Below are positions 44,095 to 56,109 of a stretch of DNA of 62,000 nucleotides, piece after piece; the stretch's first letter is position 1, and every line of letters starts with the position of its first letter. The notes under the pieces are model-generated. The model did no database searches, was not told the origin of the DNA, and saw only the letters and a list, made by a program, of their open reading frames with translations. The translations under genes and the position numbers were made by a program. The stretch is taken from contig JBBHKE010001954.1 in NCBI GenBank assembly GCA_037447655.1, positions 1-62,000 on the forward strand, written 5' to 3'. Origin of the DNA: Zygnema cylindricum (Eukaryota > Streptophyta > Zygnematophyceae > Zygnematales > Zygnemataceae).

Positions 44095-45009
44095 TGTCTT
44101 GTTCTGTGAGTGCTACACCAACTGAAGATGAAGATGATGCTGGAGTAGACATCACAGAATTCAGATAAGCAAGAAGCTCTCACAGATGCTCAGAAAAATA
44201 CACACAACTTTGGAACACAGCCAAATATAATTTGGACAACCAAATGTCCTACAAATCTGACACGATGTAGATAATACACAAAGGAACACAAGTGCAAATT
44301 TACACAGAAATCTGCAAACAGATCTGAGAGATATTCTCAGTCAAATCTGCAAACAGATCTGAGAGATATTCTCAGTCAAAGATATCAAAAATGTCACAAC
44401 ATAATTTTGATACAACAAGTTCCTAATTCTGAGATGGCTAAGTCCTATTCTTATACTTAAAAGATATATTCTTCTAAGAGCTAGCAGCCACTTATTGCCC
44501 TAACTAAGCAAAGGAGGCATACCAGCCATACATCAATAATATCTACTATCTAAAAGAGGATACCTGAATATGTCAAGGTATATCATACAGAAAGATCTGA
44601 ACTGAGACACTAATCAAACAAAACACGCTTCTGTACAAACTAGAGATAAGTAACCTCACAGTACACTGTGTAAAAACACGTCAGATAATAACAGACGTGG
44701 TCCCGGATGATCACCTTCCGTCGGCAGCAAATCTTCACCGTCCATCATTTCGAAGTTTCATCCAAGATAAAACTTTTATGTGACACTTCGGTCTTTATGA
44801 TAAGTCTGAATAGTACGAACGTATCTTTGTAGAGTGTCTCATTTAATGACTCGTGCCGTGAAGTGTGTCACACTGTGAACTCCCTCACTGTTCACTGTTA
44901 CATTTTCTGGTAAATACTGAACTAGACTTTTCACAAAGTATTCAAAATACTGAGAAAACACTCCCCTCGCTTATGAAGCTTAGTGAGGACTAAAGCTTTC
45001 CAAACAACA
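44095..45009 (-). repeat. Copia-F 3' LTR (915 bp)
   Basis: On the minus strand it begins TGTTGTTTGGAAAGCTTTAG and ends near ACAAGACA. The expected end is GAACAACA. The sequence GGGAGTG upstream serves as polypurine tract. Confidence 0.8.
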
Positions 45010-46982
45010 CTCCCGTAAAGCTTTAGACTCGGCTAACCACTTAGACCACACCCCTCTCTACAGAATTTCAATTTTGGGGCAGGTAAGGGTTTTGTTATCA
45101 TATCTGCCAACATTTTCTCATCAGGTAAGTAGCTGTGTTTCATTTTCTCATCAGGTAAGTAGCTGAGTTTCAGAATTCTGCCCATCACCTTTTTCCTCAA
45201 AAAGTGCAATTTAATGTCAATATGTTTGCTTTTGAAGTGATGACTAGGATTAGAATCAATAGCAATAGCAGCTTGATTGTCGAAAATTTCAAATCGGATC
45301 GCTTCGCGATCCGCCGTCCATTTTCATTGCGCATTCCGCGCCACTCAATTAGTCCTTCACGTACATTTAATTTTCTTCGTACATTTACTCCCCCAATCCG
45401 CAAATCCATTCGAACCTCCACACTACATCGCGTAAATGCGCACGCACGCGAACACGCGCACGCACGAAACGCTCCGTACGCACGAAACTAAGTTTTCAAA
45501 AACAACAGGCTTGGCATATAACCATAACTCGCATCGCTCCAGGTGCTAATTTTCACTTCATCTCCTCCAAGAGACAGTCGGAGATCTTGTGTACCTGCAA
45601 GATATCTCAAAACTCGTTTTGCTGCCTCCCAATCTGATTTCTTCAGATTCTGAAGACTTCGACTCAGAGCTCCAACAGCCGCTGCAATATCCGGACGAGT
45701 GCAGTTCATAAAGTAGATAAGACTCCCAACAATTTGTCGGTAGGGAATTGTGGACATGAAGTCTGACTCCCCTGGTTCCATATTATCTTTGAGAGTCATT
45801 CCTCCATCTGTCTCCTTTCCTTCAACCTTTTGCCTGAACTCCATAGGAGTGGCACTCCCTTTTGCATCTGCCATGCCAAATCTTTCAAGTACATTTCCAA
45901 TGGCCTCTCTCTGAGTGAGGTAAATAACTCTTTGAATCATATCTCTCTCTACTTGAATGCCTAGGATTTTCTTAGCTTCACCTAAGTCTTTCATTTCAAA
46001 CCTGACATTCAGAGCTGTTTTTTTCTTATTTATCTCATTCAATGATTTGCTGATTAGCAGCAGATCATCTACATACAGTGCTACATAAATCACACCATCA
46101 TCTCCTTCCATGACATAAACAGAGTGATCTTAGCTGATCCTTGTAAAGCCCAAGCTGTTAAGAAACTCATCCAACTTCAAATTCCACATTCGTGGAGCCT
46201 GTTTCAATCCATACAATGATTTGTGGTGGAGCCTGTTTCAATCGATACAATGATTTCGACAGTTTACATATTAGATTTTCCTTTCTTTTTTCTACATAAC
46301 CTTCGGGTTGTTTTATATAGATTACTTCCTCTAAGTCTCCATGCAAGAAGGCAGTTTTAACATCCATTTGATGCAATTCCATATTCTCAATTGCAGCTAA
46401 GGACAACAAGACTCTGACAGTAGGAAACCTGACAACAGGAGAGAAGGTTTCCTCATAGTCTATTCCTTCCTTTTGACTAAAACCCTTTGAAACAAGACGA
46501 GCTTTGTACCTTTCAATGGTGTTGTCTGGGTTGAGCTTCACTTTGAAGATCCACTTGCAGCCAATGGTTTTCCGATCTGGTGGAAGCTCTACAAGTTCCC
46601 AAGTCTGGGCTTCCATGATCGATCTCATCTCATCATTTGCAGCTGAGATCCAGTGATCCTTTTTAGGAACAGAATATGCCTCCTGAATGGTACGTAGCTT
46701 CCCGGTGCTTAAAGAAAAAATATATTGAACTTGTTCTCCCCTTAAGCAAGAACTCTGTCTTCTTCCCCCGGGAAAATCTGAGGCTATAACTGTTGGATCT
46801 CGAGATCCACTTTGAGGTCTTGGAGGAAGAGGATAAGTTGCCGTTTGTTGTTCAGTAGCAAGTTGAACTCCATTGTTTTGCACTCCAGTCGAAGAAGAAT
46901 TAGAAGCTGCAGTAGACCGAAAAGGAACCTGATCCAGGATGACATATTCTTGCAGTTTTTTTTTCTTCTCATTTTCATCCAT
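45010..46982 (-). pseudogene. Copia-F reverse transcriptase and RNase H (interrupted)
   Basis: From 46982 down: an acidic linker with PGGRRQSSC, then RT blocks [40 protein letters not shown] and [11 protein letters not shown] 33-bp tandem duplication at 46194-46258 (TGGAGCCTGTTTCAATC) breaks the frame. The second stretch has the catalytic LYVDDLLLISKS, then TRPDIAAAVGALSRSL and STWSDASYG. The RNase H is cut by a GC-rich segment (45289-45491), after which only DNQAAIAID and NPSHHFKSKHIDI remain. Confidence 0.87.
45289..45491. other. GC-rich foreign insert in Copia-F RNase H
   Basis: A sharp switch from Copia coding to CG-rich sequence. It starts with CGGATCGCTTCGCGATCCG (an 8-bp hairpin with a 3-nt loop) and ends with GCGCACGCACG-like runs. 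Copia sequence resumes on both sides but the intervening RNase H codons are missing, so it replaces rather than simply splits the gene. No family recognised. Confidence 0.5.
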
Positions 46983-47018
46983 ACTAAATATGTCTATGGA
47001 CTCACTCTCATCCTTTAC

Positions 47019-48613
47019 CTAAGTATTTTTAGCAATCTGGATGGTATGTTTCTGAGGACAATAAATTCTGTATCCTACAGATTCATCATCATATCCCATA
47101 AATATTCTAGGCTTAGACTTTGGACTCAATTTCCAATTTGGTTTGTTATCTAGCACAAAGCACTTGCTACCAAAAACTTTGAAGTGACAGACATCTGGTT
47201 TTCTGCCATTCCACACTTCATAAGGTGTCATTCCGTGAACATATCTAGTTTCTAATCTGTTCCTAATATATGTTGCAATTTGGTAAGCTTCAACCCATAA
47301 TTTAAAATCTACTCCTTTGTCAGCCATTATAGATTTAACACTCTCTGTTAGAGTTCTGTTTAACCTTTATGAGATTCCATTCTGCTCAAGAGTATAAAGC
47401 ACAATGAATTGGTGAGAAATACCATTTTTTTTCAAATAAGCAGCAAACTCATTTGAGGTATATTCTCCTCCATTATCAGATATTAATGAGAGAGTTGATC
47501 TACCATGAAGTTTCTCCGCCCAGATCTGAATGTTTTGGAAGTGAGTGAAGACCTCCCTTTTTTTCTTCATAAAATACATTCTGTTGAATCTGGAAAAATC
47601 ATCTGTAAATGTGACAAATTATCTGCTACCAGCAAGAGATCGTACTTTAGAGGGTCCCCATACATCTGAATGAGTAAGTTCTAAGAGGTTAGTTGCTCTA
47701 AAATCTGCAGTTTGGGGTAAGGGAAGTTTATGAAGCTTCCCCAAATCACAGCCATCACAAATACTTGACTGTTACAGACCAAGTTTAACTCTTGATACCA
47801 TATCATTTTTAACCATCTTTTCCAATCTGTCACAATGAACATGACCTTACCTTTTATGCCACAAAACATTATCAGATAAGACATTGGAGTATGCAAAATA
47901 GGATGTATTCACCAGGTCCATCCGATAAAAAATGTTTGGGCCTTTAGTTCCCAATACAACTACCCTTCCCTCTTTGCTGACTCTTTACTTTGTTTGTTTC
48001 CGAAGTATTTTAAAACCTCTACTTTTTGCAACTATGGTAGAAAACAAGTTTTTTTTGAACCGAAGAACATACAATACATCATAGAGAGTTATAAGAATTG
48101 CATGTCCATCTATCTCACACATAAGGATGACAATTCCTTGAGCCTTTGCTTCAACTGTCGCACCACAAGCATAATAGATCTGCCTTGTTGGAAGAGGTGC
48201 AGATCTGTGAAGGAAGCTTTTTTCCTACACATATGAGAAGAGCTCTTGGTGTCCATGATCCACCCGTGGTCTTTGTCTCCCTCCATCAATTTTGCAAGAG
48301 CAAAGAACTCTTTGTCATCATATTTGGAAAACTGACAACATCCGGTGTCTTCCCTTTGTCAACTGATTCCGATCCCACTGTATCAGCTGAAAATAATTCG
48401 GTTTTGGAAGGAAGAGTCGGTGGTGTGTGTGGTGTCTTTTGTGGCGTGTAGATACCTTTTGGCCTCCATCCATTTTGGAATACACCCGTCTCAACAGCTA
48501 TAAGAAACTTAGGACACTGTTTATACAGATGTCCTTGATTATAATAGTAGACACACTTGTTTTAAGGCTGAAAACCTTGGTACGCTTGAGATATGTTTCC
48601 TTTATACTGTGCA
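47019..48613 (-). pseudogene. Copia-F integrase, protease and zinc-knuckle region (broken)
   Basis: The integrase core has HSDVWGPS (first Asp), ISDNGGEYTSNEF (second Asp) and EQNGIS (Glu), then VEAYQIATYIRNR and the C-terminal FKVFGSKCFV. Stops break it into short stretches (47896-47681, 47579-47367, 47327-47019). The protease site reads WIMDTKSSSHMC, where DSGAS is expected. The zinc knuckle near 48550 keeps C...GH...C but its second Cys is Tyr. Non-functional. Confidence 0.8.
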
Positions 48614-49192
48614 TTAAAGGCTACATGATTTTCCTGGATTAAAAGCTGTAACAGTGGATTCCTTCTCTAACACTAGTTCTATAGTTGTTGCTAAGTTCCA
48701 AGCTGACTTATCCAACTTTCTCAAATTTGTTGAGGCTCCTTTATATTCCTCAAAAGACCTCGCATAAGAATCATAGCCTGATGATAAGGGGAGAAATTCC
48801 CCCCTGAGCATAACTTTTTTGCCAACAAAAGCCTTAGACCATTACAATATTCACCCATGCTTCCTCCTGTATACCTGTAATCATAAATATTCCCAACTGT
48901 AATAACTTCATGTTGGTCATTAGGTTTCAAATAGATAGTTTTCAGAGAAGACCAGATATCTAATGCCTTTTTCATTTTGATATGTGACATAAGTAGATCT
49001 TCTAAGATCATTAACTTCAACAAATGCAGTGCTTGCTGATTTTTCCCATTGTAGGATGCTTCAGTCTCAGCAAGGTTGCCATCAACTACATCAAATAATT
49101 TAACTTGAGTGAAATAAGACTCACCCAGATCAGACGAATAGATGTATTTCCTTCCATCAAAAACTAGAATCCGTGAGGGTGGGCCCATAACT
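48614..49192 (-). pseudogene. Copia-F gag N-terminal part
   Basis: Open from the primer-site ATG (49189) for about 155 codons: MGPPSRILVFDGRKYIYSSD, then LKLMILEDLLMSHIKMKKAL, resembling Copia gag (UBN2-type) proteins. It stops near 48721, and another frame takes over to 48614. The MGPPSR start is shared with Copia-B and Copia-D. Confidence 0.8.
49178..49192 (-). promoter_or_regulatory. Copia-F primer-binding site, half-tRNA type, overlapping gag ATG
   Basis: Minus-strand AGTTATGGGCCCACC follows LTR end GAACAACA directly and includes the gag start codon. Confidence 0.8.
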
Positions 49193-49344
49193 TGTTGTTC
49201 TGTGGATGTTACACCAAGTGAAGATGAAGATGATGCTAGACTAGTCATCACAAAATTATAATAAGCAAAAATCTTTTACAAATGCTCAAAAAAACACATA
49301 CAACTTTGGAACACAACCAAAGATAAATTAGGCAACCAATTAGG

Positions 49345-49894
49345 TGTTATACGCCTTTTAGATGGCAGGGAACCCTGATAAATATACAAAATTAAGATTT
49401 AAAAAAAAAATTACATGTTTCAAAAATATAAAAACTAGGAAAACTATATTTCAGAAATTGAAATAGAAAAAACAAAAACTAGAACAAAAAAAAAGTTATT
49501 TTTATAATTTTGCTTTGAAGTTGTAAAAAAACTATAAAACATCAAAATTTATACAACAGAAAAGGGATGAGGGAGGGAAAGGGTGGGGGGAGTGAAGGGA
49601 GAGGAAGGAAGGAGGAAACTTCCAATGTTAGATGCGATCTCCTCACCCTTAAAGGGGGGGATGATGAGTACCGCTTGCCTTGGGAGTGTGCATAGGGGTG
49701 AAGGGAAATAAAGGGATGCAAGCGAAGAGATGCAGGTAGAGGGAAAGGAGAGGGGAGAGGAGAAAGAAACGTTATTTAGTTGCACAGGTTAATGACGTAA
49801 TAAAAAATTCTCTACCCCGATATATCTCTCCCTCTCCCTTTAACCCCCCATTTTTTTCCTCTCCCACTACCCCCCCATTTTTGTCCCTCTCCCT
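49345..49894. other. Low-complexity region joined to the truncated Copia-F 5' LTR
   Basis: A-rich, then G/A-rich (49556-49780), then C/T-rich (49810-49894). The C/T-rich part continues at 50882 beyond the solo LTR insertion. No gene. Confidence 0.5.
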
Positions 49895-49899
49895 CTTGT

Positions 49900-50876
49900 T
49901 TATTTGTGACTGTAACACTAACTGAAGTTGAAAATGATGTTAGAGTAGTCATCACAGAATTCTGATAGGCAAGAAGCTCTCACTAACTGAAGTTGAAGAT
50001 GATGTTAGAGTAGTCATCACAGAATTCAGATAGGCAAGAAGCTCTCACACATGCTCAGAAAAACACATACAACTTTGAAACACAGCCAAAGATAAATTAG
50101 GCAACCAAATGGCCTACAAATCTGACACAATGCAGATAATCCACAAAGGAACACAAGTGGCAATTTCCACAAAAATCTGCAAACAGATCTAAGAAATATT
50201 CTCAGTCAAAGATATCAAAAATGTCTCAGCATAATTTTGATACAACAAGTTCCTAAATCAACAACGAGTTCCTAAATCTGAAAATGGCTAAGTCCTATAC
50301 TTATACCTAAAAGATCTATTCTTCTAAGTGCTAGCAACCACTTACCACCCTAACTAAGACAAGGAGAAATACCAACCATACATCAATAATATCTACTATC
50401 TGAAAGGAGGATACCCGAATATGTCAAGGTATTTCATACAGAATGAATCTGAACTGAGTCACTAATCAAACAAAACACGAAACACGCTTCTATACAAACT
50501 AGAGATAAGTAGTGTCACCGTACAATGTACACCTCACGTCAGATAATTATAGACGTGGTCTTGGATGACCACCTTCCATCGGCACCGAATCTTCACCGTC
50601 CGTTCTTCCGAAGTTTCATCCAAGATGAAACTTTTATGTGACACCTCTGTCTTTATAATGAGTCTAAAAAGTATGACCGGATCTTTGTAGAGCGTTTCAT
50701 ATTCATTTTACCGACGCGTGTCTTGAAGTGTGTCACACCGTTAACTCCCTCACTATTCATTATAACATTAATTCTGGTACATACTGAACCAGACTTTCAC
50801 AAAATATTCTAAGTACTTGAGAGAACACTCCCCTCACCTTTGAAGCTTAGTGAGGACTAAAGCTTTTAAAACAACA
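49900..50876 (-). mobile_element. Solo LTR of family F (977 bp), target duplication CTTGT
   Basis: Flanked by CTTGT at 49895-49899 and 50877-50881. It is a full LTR like 44095-45009, ending AAAACAACA at 50876. A ~66-bp stretch near 49920 (ACTAACTGAAGTTGA...CTCTC) is tandemly duplicated. Confidence 0.8.
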
Positions 50877-50881
50877 CTTGT

Positions 50882-51290
50882 ACCCCCACATTTCTCTCCC
50901 TCCCTATCTCCCTCTCCCTCTCCCTCTTCTCGATCCTCTTATTTGGTCTCCTACTCTTTCTTCAAACACTACACTCCAAAAAAACACAGTCCCTCCTCTC
51001 CCTCCTACCCTCTCCTCTGCCTTCCCATCCCCTCCCCTCGCCCCCTGCCTCCCCTCCTCCTCCCCATCCCCACCTTCTCCCTCTCTCCTCCTCCTCCCCC
51101 TCCCCTTTTCCTCTCTCGGAATATTCAAGCTTGGTACGGAAAAGAAACAACAAAAAAATAAAAAAATAAGGAAAAATCAAGCCTTCAATGACGTGAGTGC
51201 TGTCAAGTAGCAGCCCCTCTGCTCCCTCTCCCCCTCACTGCTTTCGAGCTCCATCCCTTCCCCCCTCTATCACCATCCCCCGTTCTCCCT
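50882..51290. repeat. Polypyrimidine-rich region
   Basis: About 230 bp of mostly C/T (50882-51115), then mixed sequence. Open frames here encode only Ser/Pro or Arg/Gly-rich low-complexity chains and are not considered genes. Confidence 0.6.
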
Positions 51291-51771
51291 TGAAAGGATC
51301 TCAAATAAAATCAGAGTGCAACACTACAGCGGAAGCATTCATAAAATTCACACGAGAAAGAACTGTCCACAAAAGCTAGTATATTTCAGAGACATTTTAT
51401 CATATAAAAGATTAACTTCCCTTTCCCTCTAAGCTGCAGTATAAGAACTACAAGTGTAACTTCACACTATCAAACTATAAAACCAAACAACACTATTAAG
51501 TGCGCACAAAACGCCTACAAGTCAAATTGCGTCTTACTGCGAAACTACAAAGAATTATGGTACAAAACACACCTACAGTTAAACCTAAATAATAACAGAC
51601 CGTACCTACAAACCGTACACACCAAACAACACAAAACCTAGACGTCATTAAATTGAATCTTTGCCAAACCAAGGTACTACCAAACGCACTACACGACTTA
51701 ATGACTCCAAAACATTCGAGACCACTATTATAACGTAAGACAAAATAGCCGGTCGTGCAACAGACCACTAC

Positions 51772-52935
51772 TGAAATTCTAAAGGGTCCATTCCCCCTAA
51801 GAATTCACAGATCCAAAGAAGCTTATCTAGATAGTGCTGACTCCAAGTTTACACAAACCCAAATGACTCACCCCTTGACAATCACAACCCCAATACAGCT
51901 TCACCCACATGAAAGTAGACTTTCTGTGTGCTCAATTCCACCATAGAATACAAAGTTAGAATATGTTTTTTGGACTCATTCACACACTCTGACTTTCCCT
52001 TAGAGATGCGGACACCGTGATAAGAAAATCTCTAACCAAATACACTCTTGTGTAGCTTGGACTCCCTTGAATCGGCAGCAAAAAGAATCACTGAAAATGG
52101 TCAACTGAATTAATAGTTATGGTTGGCCATAGTTTGCCTTTAATACAAGATGCTCTCTGGGTGAGGCGGCTACCTACCCAAAAATAATTTAAGTCCTAAA
52201 CCCCTCTCTAAACCCCCTAGTACTGCGGTACGGACAAATCACAGGACTGTATCGTACAAGAAAGTACAGGTGCCAAAGTACTTTCTGTACGGATATTGTA
52301 CGAAATCGCCATTATAGTGACATATGTCACATCCAGATTTGTCATCATGCATTCCAGAGATCCTGCAACACTCCAAGATTTTGCCACGTTTCATCCGGCA
52401 TGGCGGCGCCCGAAAACGCCAAGGTGGTCATTCCGAAATCCCGCTAGCACCAAGACCGTCAATTTACATCGGCATTTAATGCGGTCCGTCGAAATAAGAT
52501 GTCGTTTCGTTAATTTCCGTGCGGTTCGGAATTCGTACGGTCTAATCCATTTCCGTGTTCAGCCCGTCCCGCAATCAGTTAAAGGGAACAAATTGTGTTG
52601 TTAATGTTTAAATAATTATAGTACCCTATGTAATCTACCATTGATCTTAGACTATAGGATAAATCTATCGGCTATAAAAATCTTGACAGACGGCATGTTC
52701 CAGGATCAAATCCTGGTTTCGTCAAAACCCTTTTTGTAAACCTACCAAAATCTACAGCTTGTAACTCTCTCTGGGCAGCATGGGCAACCATGGCTTTTAG
52801 CTTCCTCTCCAACCTTCAGTGACTTGGACAATTGTGGGGGTTTAGAGAGTGGAGCGAGAAACAGGATGCCTTCGCTAATCTTCCTCTTATTAATATTTCT
52901 TTTATTCAAACCTAGAAAATACATACATTTCAACA
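51772..52935 (-). repeat. Copia-D 3' LTR (1,164 bp)
   Basis: On the minus strand it begins TGTTGAAATGTATG and ends AGAATTTCA. Purine tract AAATAAGGAGAG is just upstream. Contains a tRNA-like module at about 52640-52720, with the hairpin CCAGGATCAAATCCTGG. Confidence 0.85.
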
Positions 52936-52939
52936 CTCT

Positions 52940-54914
52940 CCTTATTTTCTAGTCTACTTTTCTTTCAACTTCTGCCAATAACATTTTTCCTTTTTTTTTT
53001 TTTTTTCTTTTCTTCTCATAAAACTTTAAGCAAATAACCTTGCATTTAAAAAGGTATGTTGGATAAGCTGAAAAAAACATTGCATTTTGGTGATCGCACA
53101 TTTTATTTAGCATCCCACTTTTCATAAGTCGAAACAAAGATTTTATCCACCTCATCTCTTTTCTATCCACACAAAATCCATTTTCTCTCTTGCAATTCAA
53201 ACAGCCAGCCCTATCTTCAATCTGCAACACACATTCTGATGTTAACCCTTTTAGAAGCACACCTTCATAGACGGCATCACTCTCATTAGTAATGTCAAAA
53301 CCATTTTCCCCCAAATTTATCCTTAAATCAAGAGTCCCCATTAAGTTCCTCATAAAATCTACATCTTCTGTACTCGTATTTTAATCCATGATACTCACCC
53401 CATTTTTTGAAGTTTCCTCACTCTCTCCCATGGAATTCTTTCCACTATCACTTTCTTATTTTATTCCCAATAAAAATTTCTCCTCCCCTAAACATTTAAT
53501 CAAATATTCCTCTTCTCCCCTTTCCTTTAAAACCCCCTCTAGTTTTACTTCTCTCCTTTCTTTGGAATCCGTTGAAGTTTCCCTTTCCGACTAGTTTTAT
53601 GTTTCCAAAATATCTATAAAACTATCCTCATTGTTTTTATATTCCCTCTTTCGTTTATGGATCCTATATCTGAATTTCTCATTTCTAAGTCAAACTTTCT
53701 ACACTCCTTAACATCGTCATCATTTCTAACTCCCTTAAGTACCTCCCTTCCCTTTACTTCCCATATACCTCCAAAAGCGCACTGTTGCTTTCATGGAAAA
53801 TTTGTGTGATTTTCTCTCTTCCCCATACTACCCATGTGAAGAAGCTCCAAAATTTCTTCATCCTCTTTCTCCTCTTCCCTTTCTTCCTCCTCATTCACAT
53901 TCCAACTTCTAAGTTCTTCCAAGCAAGGGTTTTCCTCCATATAATGACCCGGTTCCCTACAAAAGAAGCAAACCGCCTTTTTCAAAGCTCCCTTTTCTTA
54001 TCTTCTCCCTCTCATTCCACTGAAGTTCCGATAAGGTTTACCTTTGTCTTTCTTCTTGTCGTCACGCTTCCGCTCGTCAACGTTGTTCCTCTCATCACGC
54101 TTCCGCTAATCACCACAAGCTGTAAAATGCATTCACCCTATCACTTCCCCTACAAAGCTCCAAAGTGCTTTCCCTTACAATAATCATCCCCATAATAATG
54201 CTCCAAGTTCATGAGGAGCCATCCATTGTTTGCAAACGGTAAATGATGTTTTCGTACTCATTTGGTTGTTTCATTATTAGTGTATTAATCATTCTCCCCT
54301 CATATTCTACATATACCGCACTAGCAAGCTCAACATATATCATAGAAATATCATTGCAAAACTCAATCATGCTACCGCCTTTATTAACATAGGCCTCTAG
54401 TTCCTTTTTAACTAACTGCTCCCTCTATATAGTATCATTCTTATAAATCTGACTTAGGGTTCCCTGATTTCTAAAGACTTTGTTAGATTTAAAAGAGTGA
54501 TAGCTATGGACTTAGACACGTATCTAAGTATAAGATGTTTTGCTTTAGTGTTTTTATACTCCCAAATTTTATTGTCATTTTCTTCAGTTTTTCAGTTTTA
54601 ATCCTTACATGTGGTACCATAGCTGAGAGCCTAGCTCCCCTCACCATAAGTGTCCCTTTTTCCTTCTCCCCTATTTCCCCATCCACGGAAAGGTTTTTCC
54701 CTTCATATTCCGTTGCATTTGAACTCCGGTTGATATTCAGGGCAGCCTTAGATGATTCTTCATAGTAAGCTCCTCCAAAGCCAGATGGCGGACATCTCAC
54801 TTGTCCCGAAACAATTCCCCATAAGTGCTTTTGGAAAACAGTCCCTCCATAAACTCCCAATTAGTGAAGTCTGTTCCATCAAACATAGGCATCCTAGATG
54901 GTGGGCCCATAACC
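52940..54914 (-). pseudogene. Copia-D gag and RNase H remnants
   Basis: The gag start is MGPPSRMPMFDGTDFTNWEF at the primer site, broken soon by frame changes but traceable (HLWGIVSGQVRCPPSGFGG at 54860-54770). An intact zinc knuckle, CFFCREPGHYMEENPC, is near 53970, with C-x2-C-x4-H and a Cys shifted by one. 52949-53353 holds an RNase H trace (GLTSECVLQIEDRAGC and KEMRWIKSLF). The middle pol is deleted. Non-functional. Confidence 0.75.
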
Positions 54915-56076
54915 TGAAATTATATGGGGTCCATTCCCCCGCAGAATTCGTAGATCCAAATAAGTTTATCTAGATAGTTCCGACTCCAAGTTTATACAAA
55001 CCCAAATGACTGACCCTTCGACAATCAAAACCCCAATAGAGCTTCACCCTTATAATAGAAGACTTTCTGTGTGCTCAGTTCCACCACAGAATGTAAAGTT
55101 AGAATATGTTTTTTGGACAGATTCACCCACTTTGACTTTCCCTTAGAAATGTAGCAACCTTGACAGGCAAAATATCTGACCAACTAAACCATTGTGTAGA
55201 TTTTTCTCCTTTGAGTTGGTAGCAAAAAGGATCACTGAAAATGGTCAACTAAATTAATAGTTATGGCTGGCCAAAGTTTGCCTTTAACAAAAGATGCTCT
55301 CTGAGAGAGGCGGCTACCTACCCAAAAATGTTCTAAGTCCTAAACCCCTCTCTAAACTCCTTAGTACTGAGGTATTGACCAATCAAAGAACCGTATTATA
55401 CAAGAAAATATAGGTGCCGGAGTACTTTCAGTACGGACATTGTACGACATCGCCATAATAGTGGCATTTGTCACATCCAGATTCGTCATCATGCATTCTG
55501 GAGATCCTGCAACACTCCAAGATATTGCCACGTTTCATCCGGTGTGGCGGCGCCCAAAAACGCCAAAGTGGCCATTCCGGAATCACGGCTAGCACCAAGA
55601 CCGTCGATTTACATTGGCATTTAATGTGGATTGTCGAAATAAGATGTCGTTTCGTTAAATTTCGTGCGGTCCGGAATTCGTACGGTCTAATCCATTTCCG
55701 TCTTCAGCCCGTCCTGTTATCAGTTAAATTAGAAAAATTGTGTTGTTAATGTTTAAATAATTATAGTACCCTATGTAATCTACCATTGATCTTAAACTAT
55801 AGGATAAAACTACCGGCTATCAAAATCTTGACAGACGGCAGGTTCCAAGATCAAATACTGGATCCATCAAAACCCTTTTGGTAAACCTACCAAAATCAAC
55901 AACGTGTAACTCTCTTTGGGCAGCATGGGCAGCCATGGCTTCTAGCTTCATCTCCACCTTCAGTGACTGCGACAAGTGTGGGGGTTTGGAGAGTGGAGCG
56001 AGAAGCAAGCTGTCTTTGCTAATCTTCCTCTTATTAATTTTTTGTTTATTCAGGCTAGAAAATACATAGATTTCAA
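54915..56076 (-). repeat. Copia-D 5' LTR (~1,162 bp)
   Basis: Close copy of 51772-52935. The far end (TTTCAAGTGCG) is eroded relative to TTTCAACA. A tRNA-like module is at about 55795-55868. PBS GGTTATGGGCCCACC is at 54900-54914. Confidence 0.82.
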
Positions 56077-56109
56077 GTGCGACGACCGATTACAACTTTG
56101 ACTCAACAA

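Larger units (their letters stand above)
44095..49344 (-). mobile_element. Copia-F, degraded Ty1/Copia element
   Basis: Minus-strand element with 3' LTR at 44095-45009, internal region from gag (49178) to RNase H (45010), and a truncated 5' LTR at 49193-49344 that stops in foreign sequence. The primer-binding site is 49178-49192, of the half-tRNA type. Left flank TAGGA has no matching partner, so the target duplication cannot be shown. Confidence 0.85.
51772..56076 (-). mobile_element. Copia-D, deleted Ty1/Copia element inside LTR-E
   Basis: 3' LTR 51772-52935 and 5' LTR 54915-56076, about 1.16 kb each and close copies. The ~1.98-kb interior keeps gag and RNase H traces but no protease, integrase or RT core. 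Flanks ACTAC and GCGAC are similar in part; the exact target duplication is not firm. The host LTR-E sequence resumes as GACCGATTACAACTTTGACT. Confidence 0.82.

Noticed and set aside
50850-51210. Pro/Ser-rich and Gly/Arg-rich open frames
   Set aside because: Low-complexity translation of a polypyrimidine tract on both strands, with no start context or homologue.
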